NCBI RefSeq assembly: GCF_900142365.1
Contig: NZ_FRAP01000022.1
Location: 1-64,000, forward strand
Origin: Pseudonocardia thermophila
GTDB taxonomy: Bacteria > Actinomycetota > Actinomycetes > Mycobacteriales > Pseudonocardiaceae
Length of the DNA stretch: 64,000 nucleotides
Direction: 5' to 3'
Below are positions 49,679 to 58,446 of this stretch, piece by piece; position 1 is the stretch's first letter; every line of letters starts with the position of its first letter. A program made the translations under genes and the position numbers. The notes beneath the pieces were generated by a model that had not been told where the DNA came from, did no database searches, and saw nothing but the letters and a program-made list of their open reading frames with translations.

Positions 49679-50323
49679 ATGCTCAACGTCCACGCGCGCA
49701 AGCACGTCAACCGCGTGGCCGACCCGATCGGCCGCTGGCTCGTCGCGCGCGGGGTCGGTCCGGACACGGTCACCGTGGTGGGCACGCTGGGCACCATCGT
49801 GGCGGCGCTGTGGTTCATGCCGCGGGGGCAGTTCCTGGCCGGCACGTTCGTGGTGGCCCTCTTCGTGCTGTTCGACCTGATCGACGGCGCGATGGCCCGG
49901 GCGGGCGCGACCGGCGGCACCCCGTTCGGCGCGATCCTCGACTCGGCCTGCGACCGGCTGGCCGACGCCGCCCTGTTCGGCGGTCTGATCTGGTGGTCGT
50001 TCGTGGTCGCCGGCGATCGCGCGACCGGTGTGGCGGCCCTGATCTGCCTGGTCACCGGCCAGCTCGTGTCGTACATCAAGGCCCGCGCCGAGGGCGTGGG
50101 CGTCGAGGTGGACGGCGGGATCGTCGAACGCGCCGAGCGACTGGTGCTGGCGCTGCTCGGCACCGGCTTGACCGGCTTCGGCGTCCCGTACGCGCTGCCG
50201 GTGGCGCTGTGGCTCCTGGCCGCCGGGTCGCTGTGGACGATGGTGCAGCGGCTGTGGTCGGCGCGGCGGAACTCGCGGGCGAAGCCCCCGGTGTCGCTCG
50301 ATCCGGGAGAGACCGGCCCGTGA
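49679..50323 (+). CDS. pgsA: Phosphatidylinositol phosphate synthase (CDP-alcohol phosphotransferase)
   Basis: A 214-aa membrane enzyme with six predicted helices. The CDP-alcohol phosphotransferase signature DG-x2-AR-x8-G-x3-D-x3-D is complete in DGAMARAGATGGTPFGAI followed by LDSACD (about 63-86). In Actinobacteria the member at this locus joins CDP-diacylglycerol and inositol 3-phosphate to give phosphatidylinositol phosphate, the precursor of phosphatidylinositol mannosides. AGGAG precedes ATG 49679, and its stop overlaps the acyltransferase start (GTGA). Confidence 0.94.
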   Translation: MLNVHARKHVNRVADPIGRWLVARGVGPDTVTVVGTLGTIVAALWFMPRGQFLAGTFVVALFVLFDLIDGAMARAGATGGTPFGAILDSACDRLADAALFGGLIWWSFVVAGDRATGVAALICLVTGQLVSYIKARAEGVGVEVDGGIVERAERLVLALLGTGLTGFGVPYALPVALWLLAAGSLWTMVQRLWSARRNSRAKPPVSLDPGETGP

Positions 50324-51264
50324 GCGTCGGGCAGGCCGCAGCGCGCCTCGCGGACCTGCAGTACGCGGCCGGGTGGCGCATGGTCCGCGCCGTGCCCGAA
50401 CCGCTGGCCCGCCGGGCGTTCGAGGCCGGCGCCGGCTGGGTGGCCCGTCGGGGCGGCGCGGGGCCCGCTCAGCTGCGGGCGAACCTCGCCCGCCTCGTCC
50501 CCGACGCCGCACCCGATCAGCTGGACGCCCTCGTCGTCGCCGGGATGCGCAGCTACGGGCGCTACTGGAGCGAGGTGTTCCGCCTGTCCGCGCCGGACGT
50601 GCCGCGCATCCACGCGCGCACCCGCATGACCGGCCCCGGCCTACCGGCGCTGCTGGCGGCGATCGCTGACGGCACACCGACGGTCGTCGCGCTGCCGCAC
50701 AGCGGCAACTGGGACGCCGCGGGCGCCTGGCTGGTCGAGCAGTTGCGGCAGAGCGGGCGCGAGCCGGTGTTCACCACCGTCGCCGAGAGGCTGCGACCCG
50801 AGGCGGTCTACCGGCGGTTCGTCGGCTACCGCCGGCAGCTGGGCATGGAGGTCGTCGCGGCCGGCGACAGCACGGCCGCGCACCGGGCGCTGACCGGGCG
50901 GCTGCGCGGCGGGGGAGTGGTGTGCTTGGTGGCCGACCGCGACGTGACCGGCGGCGGGGTGCCGGTCGACCTGCTCGGGGCGCCGGCCCGGCTGCCCGCC
51001 GGACCCGCGCGGCTCGCTGCGCTGACCGGGGCGCTGCTCCTGCCGGTCTGCCCGCGGTTCGCCCCGGACGGCTGGGCAGTCACCGTCGCCGAGCCGGTGC
51101 CGGTCGCGGACCGGGGCGCGGTGCCCGCCGCCGTGCAGGCGCTCGCCGACGTCTTCTGCGCGCTGCTGCGGGCCAAGCCGGAGGACTGGCACGCCCTGCA
51201 GCCGGTCTGGACGGCCGACGTGGAGCGTGTCGCCGAGGGCGCCGGCGCGGGGGTCGCGGCGTGA
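50320..51264 (+). CDS. Phosphatidylinositol mannoside acyltransferase (LpxL/HtrB-like)
   Basis: A 314-aa lysophospholipid acyltransferase-type protein. The active site HSGNWD (His127, Asp132) is the HX4D motif of the LpxL/HtrB family, and the downstream DRDVTGGGVPVDLLG region (about 206-220) fits the acceptor site. In mycobacteria the protein encoded here (PatA, Rv2611c) adds palmitate to the mannose placed by PimA. Its position between pgsA and pimA, with GTGA overlaps on both sides, makes the same role very likely. Confidence 0.92.
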   Translation: MSVGQAAARLADLQYAAGWRMVRAVPEPLARRAFEAGAGWVARRGGAGPAQLRANLARLVPDAAPDQLDALVVAGMRSYGRYWSEVFRLSAPDVPRIHARTRMTGPGLPALLAAIADGTPTVVALPHSGNWDAAGAWLVEQLRQSGREPVFTTVAERLRPEAVYRRFVGYRRQLGMEVVAAGDSTAAHRALTGRLRGGGVVCLVADRDVTGGGVPVDLLGAPARLPAGPARLAALTGALLLPVCPRFAPDGWAVTVAEPVPVADRGAVPAAVQALADVFCALLRAKPEDWHALQPVWTADVERVAEGAGAGVAA

Positions 51265-52367
51265 CCGGAGCTCTGCGGATCGGGCTCGTCTGCCCGTACT
51301 CCCTCGACGTCCCCGGCGGGGTGCAGGCGCACGTCCTGGGCCTGGCGAACGCGCTGCGCGAGCTGGGGCACGAGGCGGCCGTGCTCGCCCCCGGCGCCGG
51401 GCCCGTCCCGGACTTCGTGACGTCGGCCGGCCGAGCGCTCGGCCTGCCGTACAACGGCTCGGTGGCCCGGGTCGCGTTCGGCCCCCTCTCCTACGCGCGG
51501 GTGCGGCGCTGGCTGGCCGAGCACCGGTTCGACGTGCTGCACCTGCACGAGCCGACCACGCTGAGCCTGTCCGCGCTGGCGCTGACCCTGGCCGACGGCC
51601 CGGTGGTGGCGACCTTCCACACCGCCACCGACCGCTCCCGAGCGCTGCGCGCGCTCGTCGGGGTGGCGCAGCCGCTGATGGAGCGCGTCACCGCGCGGAT
51701 CGCGGTGTCGGCGACCGCGCGGCGGGTGCAGGTCGAGCACCTCGGCGGCGACGCCGTGGAGATCCCGAACGGGGTCGACGTGGCCGGGCTGGCCACCGCG
51801 GAGCCGCTCGACGTCCCGCGCCCGACGATCGGGTTCCTCGGCCGCTTCGAGGAACCCCGCAAGGGCATGCCGGTGCTGCTCGACGCCTGCCGCAGGCTCG
51901 CCCGCACCCGCCCGGACGTGCGGCTGCTCGTCGTCGGTCCGGGGGACCCGGCGGCACTGGCCGACGCCGGTGTCCCGGTGACCGCGCTCGGTGCCGTCGA
52001 CGACGCCACCAAGGCCCGTGCACTGCGTGCCATGGACGTGTTCTGCGCCCCCAACCTGGGCGGGGAGAGCTTCGGCATGGTGCTGACCGAGGCGATGGCC
52101 GCGGGCGCCCCCGTCGTCGCGTCGGACCTGGACGGCTTCGCCGCCGTCCTCGCCGGCAACGGGGTGCTGGTGCCGCCCGGCGACGCGGCGGCGCTGGCTT
52201 CGGCGCTCGACGACCTCCTCGGGGATCCCGCGCGGCGGGCGGCGCTGGCCGAGGCGGGCCGCGCCCGGGCGGCCGCGTTCGCGTGGCCGACGGTCGCGGC
52301 CCGGGTCGTGCAGGTCTACCGGGCGGCCATCGCCGCCGATCCACGTCGGCTCCGGGAGGCATCGTGA
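51261..52367 (+). CDS. pimA: Phosphatidyl-myo-inositol alpha-mannosyltransferase
   Basis: A 368-aa GT4 family enzyme with two Rossmann domains (GT-B fold). The N-terminal VCPYSLDVPGGVQAHVLGLA contains the GGVQAHV loop that contacts the acceptor, HLHEP follows, and the C-terminal domain has the donor-binding EX7E pair Glu269/Glu277 in GGESFGMVLTEAMA. PimA transfers the first mannose from GDP-mannose to phosphatidylinositol on the inner membrane face. Its GTG overlaps the acyltransferase stop, and its stop overlaps the next gene. Confidence 0.94.
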   Translation: MTGALRIGLVCPYSLDVPGGVQAHVLGLANALRELGHEAAVLAPGAGPVPDFVTSAGRALGLPYNGSVARVAFGPLSYARVRRWLAEHRFDVLHLHEPTTLSLSALALTLADGPVVATFHTATDRSRALRALVGVAQPLMERVTARIAVSATARRVQVEHLGGDAVEIPNGVDVAGLATAEPLDVPRPTIGFLGRFEEPRKGMPVLLDACRRLARTRPDVRLLVVGPGDPAALADAGVPVTALGAVDDATKARALRAMDVFCAPNLGGESFGMVLTEAMAAGAPVVASDLDGFAAVLAGNGVLVPPGDAAALASALDDLLGDPARRAALAEAGRARAAAFAWPTVAARVVQVYRAAIAADPRRLREAS

Positions 52368-52876
52368 GCAGCACCGCGGTGTGGGTGATCGCGCTCGTCG
52401 CCGTCTGGCTGACCTGGGTCGTGCTGACCGCCGCAGCACGCATGCGGCGGCTCGACCGGCTGCACCGCAGGCTCGACGCAGCCCGCGCGGCCCTCGACGC
52501 GGCCCTGGTCCGGCGCGTCGAGGTGGCCCGCCGCGCCGGGATCGACGCCCCGATGCCGGCGGGCAGCTGGGCCGCCCGCGAGGCCGCGGCCAACGCGCTC
52601 GGCTGGGCGCTCGCCGAGCTGGACCGCACCACGCTCCCGCCGGAGCTGCGCTACGAGCTGGCCGACGCGGAGCAGATGCTCGCGCTGGCCCGGCGGGTGC
52701 ACAACGACGCCGTCCGCGACACCCTCGGCCTGCGCTCGCAGCGGCTGGTCCGCTGGCTGCACCTGGCGGGCCGCGCCCCGCTGCCACGCTACTTCGAGAT
52801 CGCCGACCCGGAGCACTCCGAGGCCGAGCTCGGTGCAATCCGGATGACACCCGTCGGAGCACCCGAGCGGACCTAA
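52364..52876 (+). CDS. Single-span membrane protein of the pim locus
   Basis: A 170-aa protein: one N-terminal membrane helix (about residues 4-24, AVWVIALVAVWLTWVVLTAA), then long Ala/Arg-rich amphipathic helices (about 26-130) with coiled-coil character. A hypothetical protein of this type commonly follows pimA in actinomycetes; mycobacteria have a Nudix protein at this place, and no Nudix box is present here. The function is unknown, but the GTGA overlap with pimA suggests a role in, or control of, inositol-lipid glycosylation. Confidence 0.8.
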   Translation: MSSTAVWVIALVAVWLTWVVLTAAARMRRLDRLHRRLDAARAALDAALVRRVEVARRAGIDAPMPAGSWAAREAAANALGWALAELDRTTLPPELRYELADAEQMLALARRVHNDAVRDTLGLRSQRLVRWLHLAGRAPLPRYFEIADPEHSEAELGAIRMTPVGAPERT

Positions 52877-52919
52877 CCTGACCGGGACAACACTTCCCGT
52901 TCCGTCGAGAGGTACTGCC

Positions 52920-53849
52920 GTGTCGTCCGACCAGCCCGTTTCCGAAGCCGTTGCCCAACCGAACGCTCCTCAGCTGGGCACCGCCCGCGTCAAGCGCGGG
53001 ATGGCGGAGATGCTCAAAGGCGGCGTGATCATGGACGTGGTGACGCCGGAGCAGGCCAAGATCGCCGAGGACGCCGGCGCCGTCGCCGTCATGGCGCTGG
53101 AGCGGGTGCCCGCGGACATCCGCGCCCAGGGCGGCGTCGCCCGCATGAGCGACCCGGACATGATCGCCTCGATCATCGACGCCGTCTCGATCCCGGTCAT
53201 GGCGAAGGCCCGCATCGGGCACTTCGTCGAGGCGCAGGTGCTGCAGGAGATCGGCGTCGACTACATCGACGAGTCCGAGGTCCTCACCCCGGCCGACGAG
53301 ACCCACCACATCGACAAGTGGGCGTTCACCGTGCCGTTCGTGTGCGGCGCGACGAACCTCGGGGAGGCGCTGCGACGGATCTCCGAGGGGGCCGCGATGA
53401 TCCGGTCCAAGGGCGAGGCCGGCACCGGCAACGTCGTCGAGGCCACCCGGCACATGCGCCAGATCCGCGCCGACATCCGTCGCCTCGCCACCCTGGACGA
53501 GGCCGAGCTGTACGCCGCCGCCAAGGAGCTGCGGGCGCCCGTCGAGCTGGTCGCCGAGGTGGCGCGCACCCAGAAGCTGCCCGTCGTGCTGTTCACAGCG
53601 GGCGGCATCGCGACGCCGGCCGACGCGGCGATGATGATGCAGCTCGGTGCCGAGGGCGTGTTCGTCGGCTCGGGGATCTTCAAGTCCGGCGACCCGGCGC
53701 GGCGCGCCGAGGCCATCGTCAAGGCCACCACGTTCTACGACGACCCGGGCGTGATCGCCAAGGTGTCGCGCGGCCTCGGCGAGGCGATGGTCGGTATCAA
53801 CATCTCCGAGCTGCCCGCCGAGCAGCGCTACGCGGGTCGCGGCTGGTGA
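52920..53849 (+). CDS. pdxS: Pyridoxal 5'-phosphate synthase subunit PdxS
   Basis: A 309-aa TIM-barrel enzyme. MAEMLKGGVIMDVVTPEQAKIAEDAGAVAVMALERVPADIRAQGG-type order near the N-terminus (quoted only in part: GGVIMDVV, ALERVPADIR) and the lysine block VMAKARIGHFVEAQ, then the phosphate-binding FTAGGIATPADAAMMMQLGAEGVFVGSGIF region, are diagnostic. PdxS condenses ribose 5-phosphate, glyceraldehyde 3-phosphate and ammonia from PdxT to form PLP. No pdxT gene follows; in mycobacteria it lies a little further on. A hairpin follows the gene. Confidence 0.98.
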   Translation: MSSDQPVSEAVAQPNAPQLGTARVKRGMAEMLKGGVIMDVVTPEQAKIAEDAGAVAVMALERVPADIRAQGGVARMSDPDMIASIIDAVSIPVMAKARIGHFVEAQVLQEIGVDYIDESEVLTPADETHHIDKWAFTVPFVCGATNLGEALRRISEGAAMIRSKGEAGTGNVVEATRHMRQIRADIRRLATLDEAELYAAAKELRAPVELVAEVARTQKLPVVLFTAGGIATPADAAMMMQLGAEGVFVGSGIFKSGDPARRAEAIVKATTFYDDPGVIAKVSRGLGEAMVGINISELPAEQRYAGRGW

Positions 53850-53851
53850 TC

Positions 53852-53887
53852 CGATCCGTCGCGGAGCGTGATGTTCGCGACGGATCG
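53852..53887 (+). terminator. Hairpin terminator after pdxS
   Basis: CGATCCGTCGCG (53852-53863) is perfectly inverted at 53876-53887 with a 12-base loop, directly after the pdxS stop. No T-run follows. The rest of the 53888-54024 gap shows no gene. Confidence 0.65.
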
Positions 53888-54024
53888 TTCGGCGTGTCCG
53901 AGACCGACGGTGATTCGCCCGTTTGCCACGGTCGCCTGGTGCGGTGACACGGCCGCTCGGAGTAGCGATTTCCGCCTACTGTCCGCCTCGATCGTGTGCG
54001 GCAGAGCTGGAGGCGGAGTGACGC

Positions 54025-56841
54025 ATGAAGCGGACCGTGACCATCGGGAGCGTGCTGGCGCTGGCGTTGATCAGCGGGCCGGGCGTGGCGATGGCCGAGG
54101 ACCGACGGGCCGTGCCCACCACGTGCACGGTGGAGCCGGCCTCTGGCACGGGCGCCGGCACTGAGCCCTCGCCGAGCGGGGACACCCCCGGCGGGGCCTC
54201 GACCGGACTGGGTGTGGCCGTGCCGGCGCTCCCGTCGATCCCGGTGCCGGACCCGGCGTCGCTGCTGCCGGGCGCCCCGGCGGGCGGGACGCCGGTGGCT
54301 CCCGGTGGCTCGGCACCGGCGGCGGCCGTGCCCGCCGGTTCCACCTCACCTGGTTCGTCTTCGCCTGGTTCGTCTTCGCCTGGTTCGTCTTCGCCTGGTT
54401 CGTCTTCGGCGGGTTCGTCTCCGGCAGGTTCCGTCCCGCAGCCCGCGCCGGCGGTGCCGAGCAGCCCGCCGGCCGGCTCCGCGCCGATCCCCGGCGACGA
54501 CCCGACCGGCGGTGCATCCGAGCCGGCCGCGGCACCGGCTCCGGCCGCTCCTGAGCCCGCAGCCACCGAGCCGGCAGTGCCTGGCCCCACCGGCACCGGG
54601 CCGGCAGCGGCCGTTGCGCCGGCTCAGCCGCCCGCTGGTGGTGCGCCGGCAGGTGACGAGCCCGGCCCGTCCGCGGGGCTGCCGGTCGCGCTGAACCCCG
54701 TCCCGGCCGGGGCGCACCCGGCCGACCCCCAGCACGCGGGCGCCGAGCCGACCGGTGCGGCGCCGCCAGCGCCGGTGCTGCCGAGCCTGCCGGTGCCGCC
54801 TCCGCTCAGCACTGACCCGATTGGTTCCGGCCCGACTGTGCCCGCCGAGCCGGCTGGTCCGTCCGCTCCGGCTCCGGCGGGTGGGGATCCCGCCGCGCCA
54901 CCCGCCGGAGCCGGCCCGACCGGCGGCGATCCGGCGGGCCCGCAGGTGCCCGACCCCCGTGTGCCGGCTGCGCTGAACCCGCCGGCCCCGGCGCCCGCCG
55001 GTGTCGACCCGGCCGCACCGACGCCGGCTGGGGGAGACCCGACCGGCAGCGCGCCCGCGGTGCCCGTGCCTGCAGCTCCGGTACCCACGGGAGTCGAGCC
55101 CGCCGCCCCTGCGCCCGGCGCCGACCCCGCCGGTGCCGAGCCCACCGGCTCGCACCCCGCGGGCGGCGAGCCCACCGGTGGCGCGCCGAGCAGCCCGGCG
55201 CCGGTCGGACCCGAGCCCGCGGTGCCGTCCCTCGGCGTGCCCACGGGACTGAACCCCGCCGCTCCAGGAGGCGGCGACCCGGCGGCCCCGGCTCCTGCCG
55301 GTGGTGGCCCCGCCGCTCCGGCGCCCACCGGCGCTGACCCCGCGTCCGACCCGGTGGGTGGCGACCCGGTGACCCCGGCTCCGGCCGGCGATGACCCAGC
55401 GGCGTCGCCGCCCGCCGGTGGCGAGCCGCCGGCACCTGCGCCGGCCGAGCCCGACCCCGCCGGTGCCGAACCGCCTGCGCCCGCCCCGGTCCCGAACCTC
55501 GGCGTGCCGACCGGGCTGAACCCGGTGCCGACCGGCTCCGACCCGGCTGCTGCGCCGACCGGCACCGGCCCAGCGGGCAACGACCCGGCAGCAGCGCCCG
55601 CGAGCGGCGCACCGGCTGCGCCTGCGCCCACCGGCGCTGACCCCGCTGCGCCGACCCCGGCGGGCGGCGACCACAGCGCCGCACCCGCGGCGCCGGCCGG
55701 CGGCGAGCCCGGTGCACCCGCTCCTGCCGGTGGCGAGCCGGCCCCGGCCCTCGGCGTGCCAACGGGGCTGAACCCGGCGGTCCCGGCCGGCGCCGATCCC
55801 GTCTCAGCACCGGCCGGCGGTGGCCCTGCAGCCGCGCCCGCGGGTACTGACCCGGCGGCACCGGCACCGACCGGCACCAGCCCCTCCGGGACCGACCCGA
55901 CCCGCACCGACCCGGCTGCACCGGTGCCGAGCCCGGCCCCGCTCGCCGGTGCCGCGGTCCCGTCCCTGCCCGTCTCCGGTGCCGATCCCCTCGGCACTCT
56001 GCAGGGCGCCCTGCCCGGCGCGAGCAACCCGGCGGACGACCCTGCCGCGGCACCGGCGGCCGACCCCGCCGGTGCCGCGGGCGCCACGCCGGCCCCGGCA
56101 GGAGGCGACCCGGTCGCCGGCACGACCGGCTCGCCGGAGGGCTGCGTCGACCCGACGAGCGCAGCGAGCCTGCTGGGCTGGGGCAACCCGGTACGGAGCG
56201 TGGACTTCACCTCGGTCGAGGACACGCTCTCCGCGGCCCAGGGCTGGACGGCGTACTCCGGCTCCGGGGACGGCGGCCGCGGCACCCGCACGCCCGATGC
56301 GCTGAACCTCCTCGACGGCCTGCTCACCATCTCCGGCGACGCGGGCGGCACCACCGGTGGCCTGGCCCTGGGGCCCGGGCAGCTCTTCGGCCGGTGGGAG
56401 GTGCGGGCACGGATCCCGGTCGGTGACCCGAACTACCACGCCGTCCTCATGCTCTGGCCCGACTCGGACAGCGGCGCCGAGATCGACTTCCTGGAGCTGC
56501 AGGACCCGGACCGCGGCACCGCCATCGCCGCCGTGCACAACGCGGAGGGCGCGCAGGACGTCGCCGTCACGAAGATCGACGCGACCCAGTGGCACAACTG
56601 GGCGGTCGAGTGGACCCCGACCCGGGTGACCGCCTACGTCGACGGCAAGCGCTGGTTCGAGACCACCGATCCGGCGCTCGTCCCGAGTGAGCCGATGCAC
56701 CTGTGCCTGCAGCTGGACTACTTCGGCGACGGTGACCCCGTCACCCCGTCGAGCATGGAGATCGACTGGGTGCGCCAGTACCCGGCCGGTGAGAACGCCG
56801 AGGGCGGGCGCATCGCCGAGGGTGGGCCCGACCAGAACTGA
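54025..56841 (+). CDS. Secreted GH16-domain protein with giant Pro/Ala-rich repeat region
   Basis: A 938-aa protein. A signal peptide (about 1-24, cleavage near AMA-ED) leads to about 690 residues rich in Pro, Ala, Gly, Thr and Asp. This region contains a perfect GSSSP repeat (about 109-128) and about five 85-94 residue units, each starting with LNP-type LGVPTGLNP (near 219, 313, 403, 492, 576). The C-terminus (about 710-915) is a glycoside hydrolase family 16 domain: FGRWEVRARIP, the catalytic EIDFLE (the E-[ILV]-D-x-x-E motif), and WHNWAVEWTPTRVTAYVDG. It would cut or remodel a beta-glucan or galactan outside the cell, with the repeat acting as a wall-spanning stalk. There is no LPXTG anchor. 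Confidence 0.88.
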   Translation: MKRTVTIGSVLALALISGPGVAMAEDRRAVPTTCTVEPASGTGAGTEPSPSGDTPGGASTGLGVAVPALPSIPVPDPASLLPGAPAGGTPVAPGGSAPAAAVPAGSTSPGSSSPGSSSPGSSSPGSSSAGSSPAGSVPQPAPAVPSSPPAGSAPIPGDDPTGGASEPAAAPAPAAPEPAATEPAVPGPTGTGPAAAVAPAQPPAGGAPAGDEPGPSAGLPVALNPVPAGAHPADPQHAGAEPTGAAPPAPVLPSLPVPPPLSTDPIGSGPTVPAEPAGPSAPAPAGGDPAAPPAGAGPTGGDPAGPQVPDPRVPAALNPPAPAPAGVDPAAPTPAGGDPTGSAPAVPVPAAPVPTGVEPAAPAPGADPAGAEPTGSHPAGGEPTGGAPSSPAPVGPEPAVPSLGVPTGLNPAAPGGGDPAAPAPAGGGPAAPAPTGADPASDPVGGDPVTPAPAGDDPAASPPAGGEPPAPAPAEPDPAGAEPPAPAPVPNLGVPTGLNPVPTGSDPAAAPTGTGPAGNDPAAAPASGAPAAPAPTGADPAAPTPAGGDHSAAPAAPAGGEPGAPAPAGGEPAPALGVPTGLNPAVPAGADPVSAPAGGGPAAAPAGTDPAAPAPTGTSPSGTDPTRTDPAAPVPSPAPLAGAAVPSLPVSGADPLGTLQGALPGASNPADDPAAAPAADPAGAAGATPAPAGGDPVAGTTGSPEGCVDPTSAASLLGWGNPVRSVDFTSVEDTLSAAQGWTAYSGSGDGGRGTRTPDALNLLDGLLTISGDAGGTTGGLALGPGQLFGRWEVRARIPVGDPNYHAVLMLWPDSDSGAEIDFLELQDPDRGTAIAAVHNAEGAQDVAVTKIDATQWHNWAVEWTPTRVTAYVDGKRWFETTDPALVPSEPMHLCLQLDYFGDGDPVTPSSMEIDWVRQYPAGENAEGGRIAEGGPDQN
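54349..54408 (+). repeat. 15-bp perfect tandem repeat inside the GH16-protein gene
   Basis: CCTGGTTCGTCTTCG occurs four times in succession (54349, 54364, 54379, 54394), followed by a diverged fifth copy. It encodes PGSSS units and uses TTC/TCG-type codons unlike the GCC/CCG-rich surroundings, consistent with recent slippage or recombination. Confidence 0.9.
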
Positions 56842-56843
56842 CC

Positions 56844-56893
56844 GATCACGGACGGCGCTCCCCGTGGGAACCCGGGGAGCGCCGTCCGTGATC
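56844..56893. terminator. Bidirectional 21-bp terminator hairpin
   Basis: The arms 56844-56864 and 56873-56893 are perfectly complementary with an 8-base loop. The hairpin lies between the convergent GH16 gene and XRE-cupin gene. Confidence 0.85.
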
Positions 56894-56903
56894 TCGGCGA
56901 ACC

Positions 56904-57458
56904 TCAGACGTGCTCCATGACGAGCACGGCGGTGCTGCCCGGCTCCAGGGCTTCGTAGCGGTGCGGCCGATCGCCGCGGAAGCGGATGTAGTCGCCCACG
57001 TTCAGCTCCACCGGTTCCGCCTCCGGCCCGGCCAGCCACCGACCGGTGATCACGATCAGGTGCTCGGTGGTGCCGGCGATGTGGGCGTGCGCGGCGCGGG
57101 TGCCGCCGGGCTCGGCCTGCAGGATGTGCAGATCACGCCGGGCCCCCGGCGGGCACGTGGAGAGCAGCACCGCGGCGAACGGGGCCTGCTCGGAGTGCAC
57201 GATGTACCCCTCACCGGCCCGGATGACCTGCACCGGATCGGCCGGCGGATCCACCAGGCGGCTGAACGGCACGCCCAGCTCCACGGCCAGCGCCCACAGC
57301 GTCTCCACGCTCGGGTTGCCGGTGCCGGCCTCGAGCTGCGACAACGTCGACTTGGCCACCCCGGCCCGCCGGGCGAGCTCCGTCAGCGAGAGACCCAGCC
57401 GCTCCCGCTCGCGGCGCACGGCGGCGGCGATGGTCTCCAGCGGTGCGGCGCGCTGCAC
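56904..57458 (-). CDS. XRE-family regulator with C-terminal cupin
   Basis: A 184-aa regulator. The helix-turn-helix is at about 12-66 (LGLSLTELARRAGVAKSTLSQLEAG, with the recognition helix KSTLSQLEAG), and a small cupin at about 105-180 (HAHIAGTTEHLIVITGR and GDYIRFRGDRPHRYEAL). XRE-cupin proteins sense amino acids, polyamines or other small molecules with the cupin. GTG 57458 has GGAGGG about 7 bases upstream. The gene stands alone; azlC lies about 1 kb upstream beyond another gene and is a possible but unproven target. Confidence 0.93.
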   Translation of the reverse strand: MQRAAPLETIAAAVRRERERLGLSLTELARRAGVAKSTLSQLEAGTGNPSVETLWALAVELGVPFSRLVDPPADPVQVIRAGEGYIVHSEQAPFAAVLLSTCPPGARRDLHILQAEPGGTRAAHAHIAGTTEHLIVITGRWLAGPEAEPVELNVGDYIRFRGDRPHRYEALEPGSTAVLVMEHV

Positions 57459-57517
57459 GGGAACTCCCTCCGACCGGCGTTCAGTGCAGGGAACGCACGT
57501 ACGATCCGCCGAACAAC

Positions 57518-58336
57518 TTATCCGCCCAGCTCCTGCAGGGCCTGCCGGGCCGCCTCCAGCTCGGCCTGCAGCATCGCCACCCGCTCCTGCTGGCGGGCGC
57601 GTGCCGCGGCCAGCGCGGAGTCGACCGCGTCCCCGATCGCGGGCGGCAGGCAGCGGGCCGCCTTCGCGATGTCGGCAGGCGGCACCGGGGTCGGCTTCAC
57701 CACGGTGCGCGAGCCACGGACCACCGACGCCGTCCACTCGCCGTCGCTCGTCGGCTGCAGCACAACGGTGATGTCCGGCACGGTCGTCTCCTTGCTGCTG
57801 CGCCGCTTCGCGGGCTTCGGCGTCTTCTCGCTGATCAGCGGAGTGGTCCTGGCAGCCGGCGTCGTCGAGGCCCCGTCAGCCGACCGCGCCACCGTCTTCT
57901 CCGCCACCGTCTTCTCTGCCACCGGTCTCCCCGCACCCGTCTTGTCCGTCGCGGGATCCTCGGTCGCCGTCTTCGCCGTGGCCGGCGCCGCCGCGGCGAC
58001 CGCGCGCGGCCTGCTCCGCGCCGGACGGGCCGGCTCGGTGGTGCCCGACGCCTCCCGCGGCCGCGGCACCTCCGCCTTCGCACCCGCCCGCCGCCGCGGC
58101 GGGCGGGTGCGGGTGAGCTCAGCCGGGGAGCAGAACAGCTCGTCGCGTGACCCCGTGGGCCGGACCTGGATGAACTCGCCCACCGCCGGGTCGCCGATCG
58201 ACACGATCTTGGCCGAGCCGCCCACCGGCATCCCGACGGCGGCTTCGGTGAACCACACCGTGACCGACCTGCCGGCCGCCAGCTCGGCGCGGACCTCCTC
58301 GATCTCCTTCTCGGACAGAGCGGTGGCCGTACTCAT
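57518..58336 (-). CDS. DUF6319-like actinobacterial protein
   Basis: A 272-aa protein. The N-terminal domain (about 1-80) reads SEKEIEEVRAELAAGRSVTVWF and GSAKIVSIGDPAVGEFIQVRPTGSRDEL, which looks like a small beta-barrel; the middle (about 85-185) is a low-complexity Ala/Lys/Thr/Pro linker with repeated AEKTVAEKTV; the C-terminus (about 190-272) ends in a coiled-coil helix (ARQQERVAMLQAELEAARQALQEL). The DUF6319 label is from memory. The basic linker and the neighbouring regulators suggest nucleic-acid or chromatin association, which is only inference. A CACACT box lies 6 bases before ATG 58336. Confidence 0.65.
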   Translation of the reverse strand: MSTATALSEKEIEEVRAELAAGRSVTVWFTEAAVGMPVGGSAKIVSIGDPAVGEFIQVRPTGSRDELFCSPAELTRTRPPRRRAGAKAEVPRPREASGTTEPARPARSRPRAVAAAAPATAKTATEDPATDKTGAGRPVAEKTVAEKTVARSADGASTTPAARTTPLISEKTPKPAKRRSSKETTVPDITVVLQPTSDGEWTASVVRGSRTVVKPTPVPPADIAKAARCLPPAIGDAVDSALAAARARQQERVAMLQAELEAARQALQELGG

Positions 58337-58446
58337 GCGCGCAGTGTGCACGGCGGTACCGACAACGCTGCGCCGACCCGGCGTTCGGCGTGGCGGTCTA
58401 CGTGTTCGGGTTGACGAACAGATGAGTCGGGTTCATTCTGTCGAAC

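Noticed and set aside
54025..56841. Long antisense frames opposite the Pro/Ala repeat gene (up to 576 codons)
   Set aside because: They mirror the repeat composition (Gly/Ser/Pro runs) and have no signal or domain. The plus-strand frame has a signal peptide and a GH16 domain.
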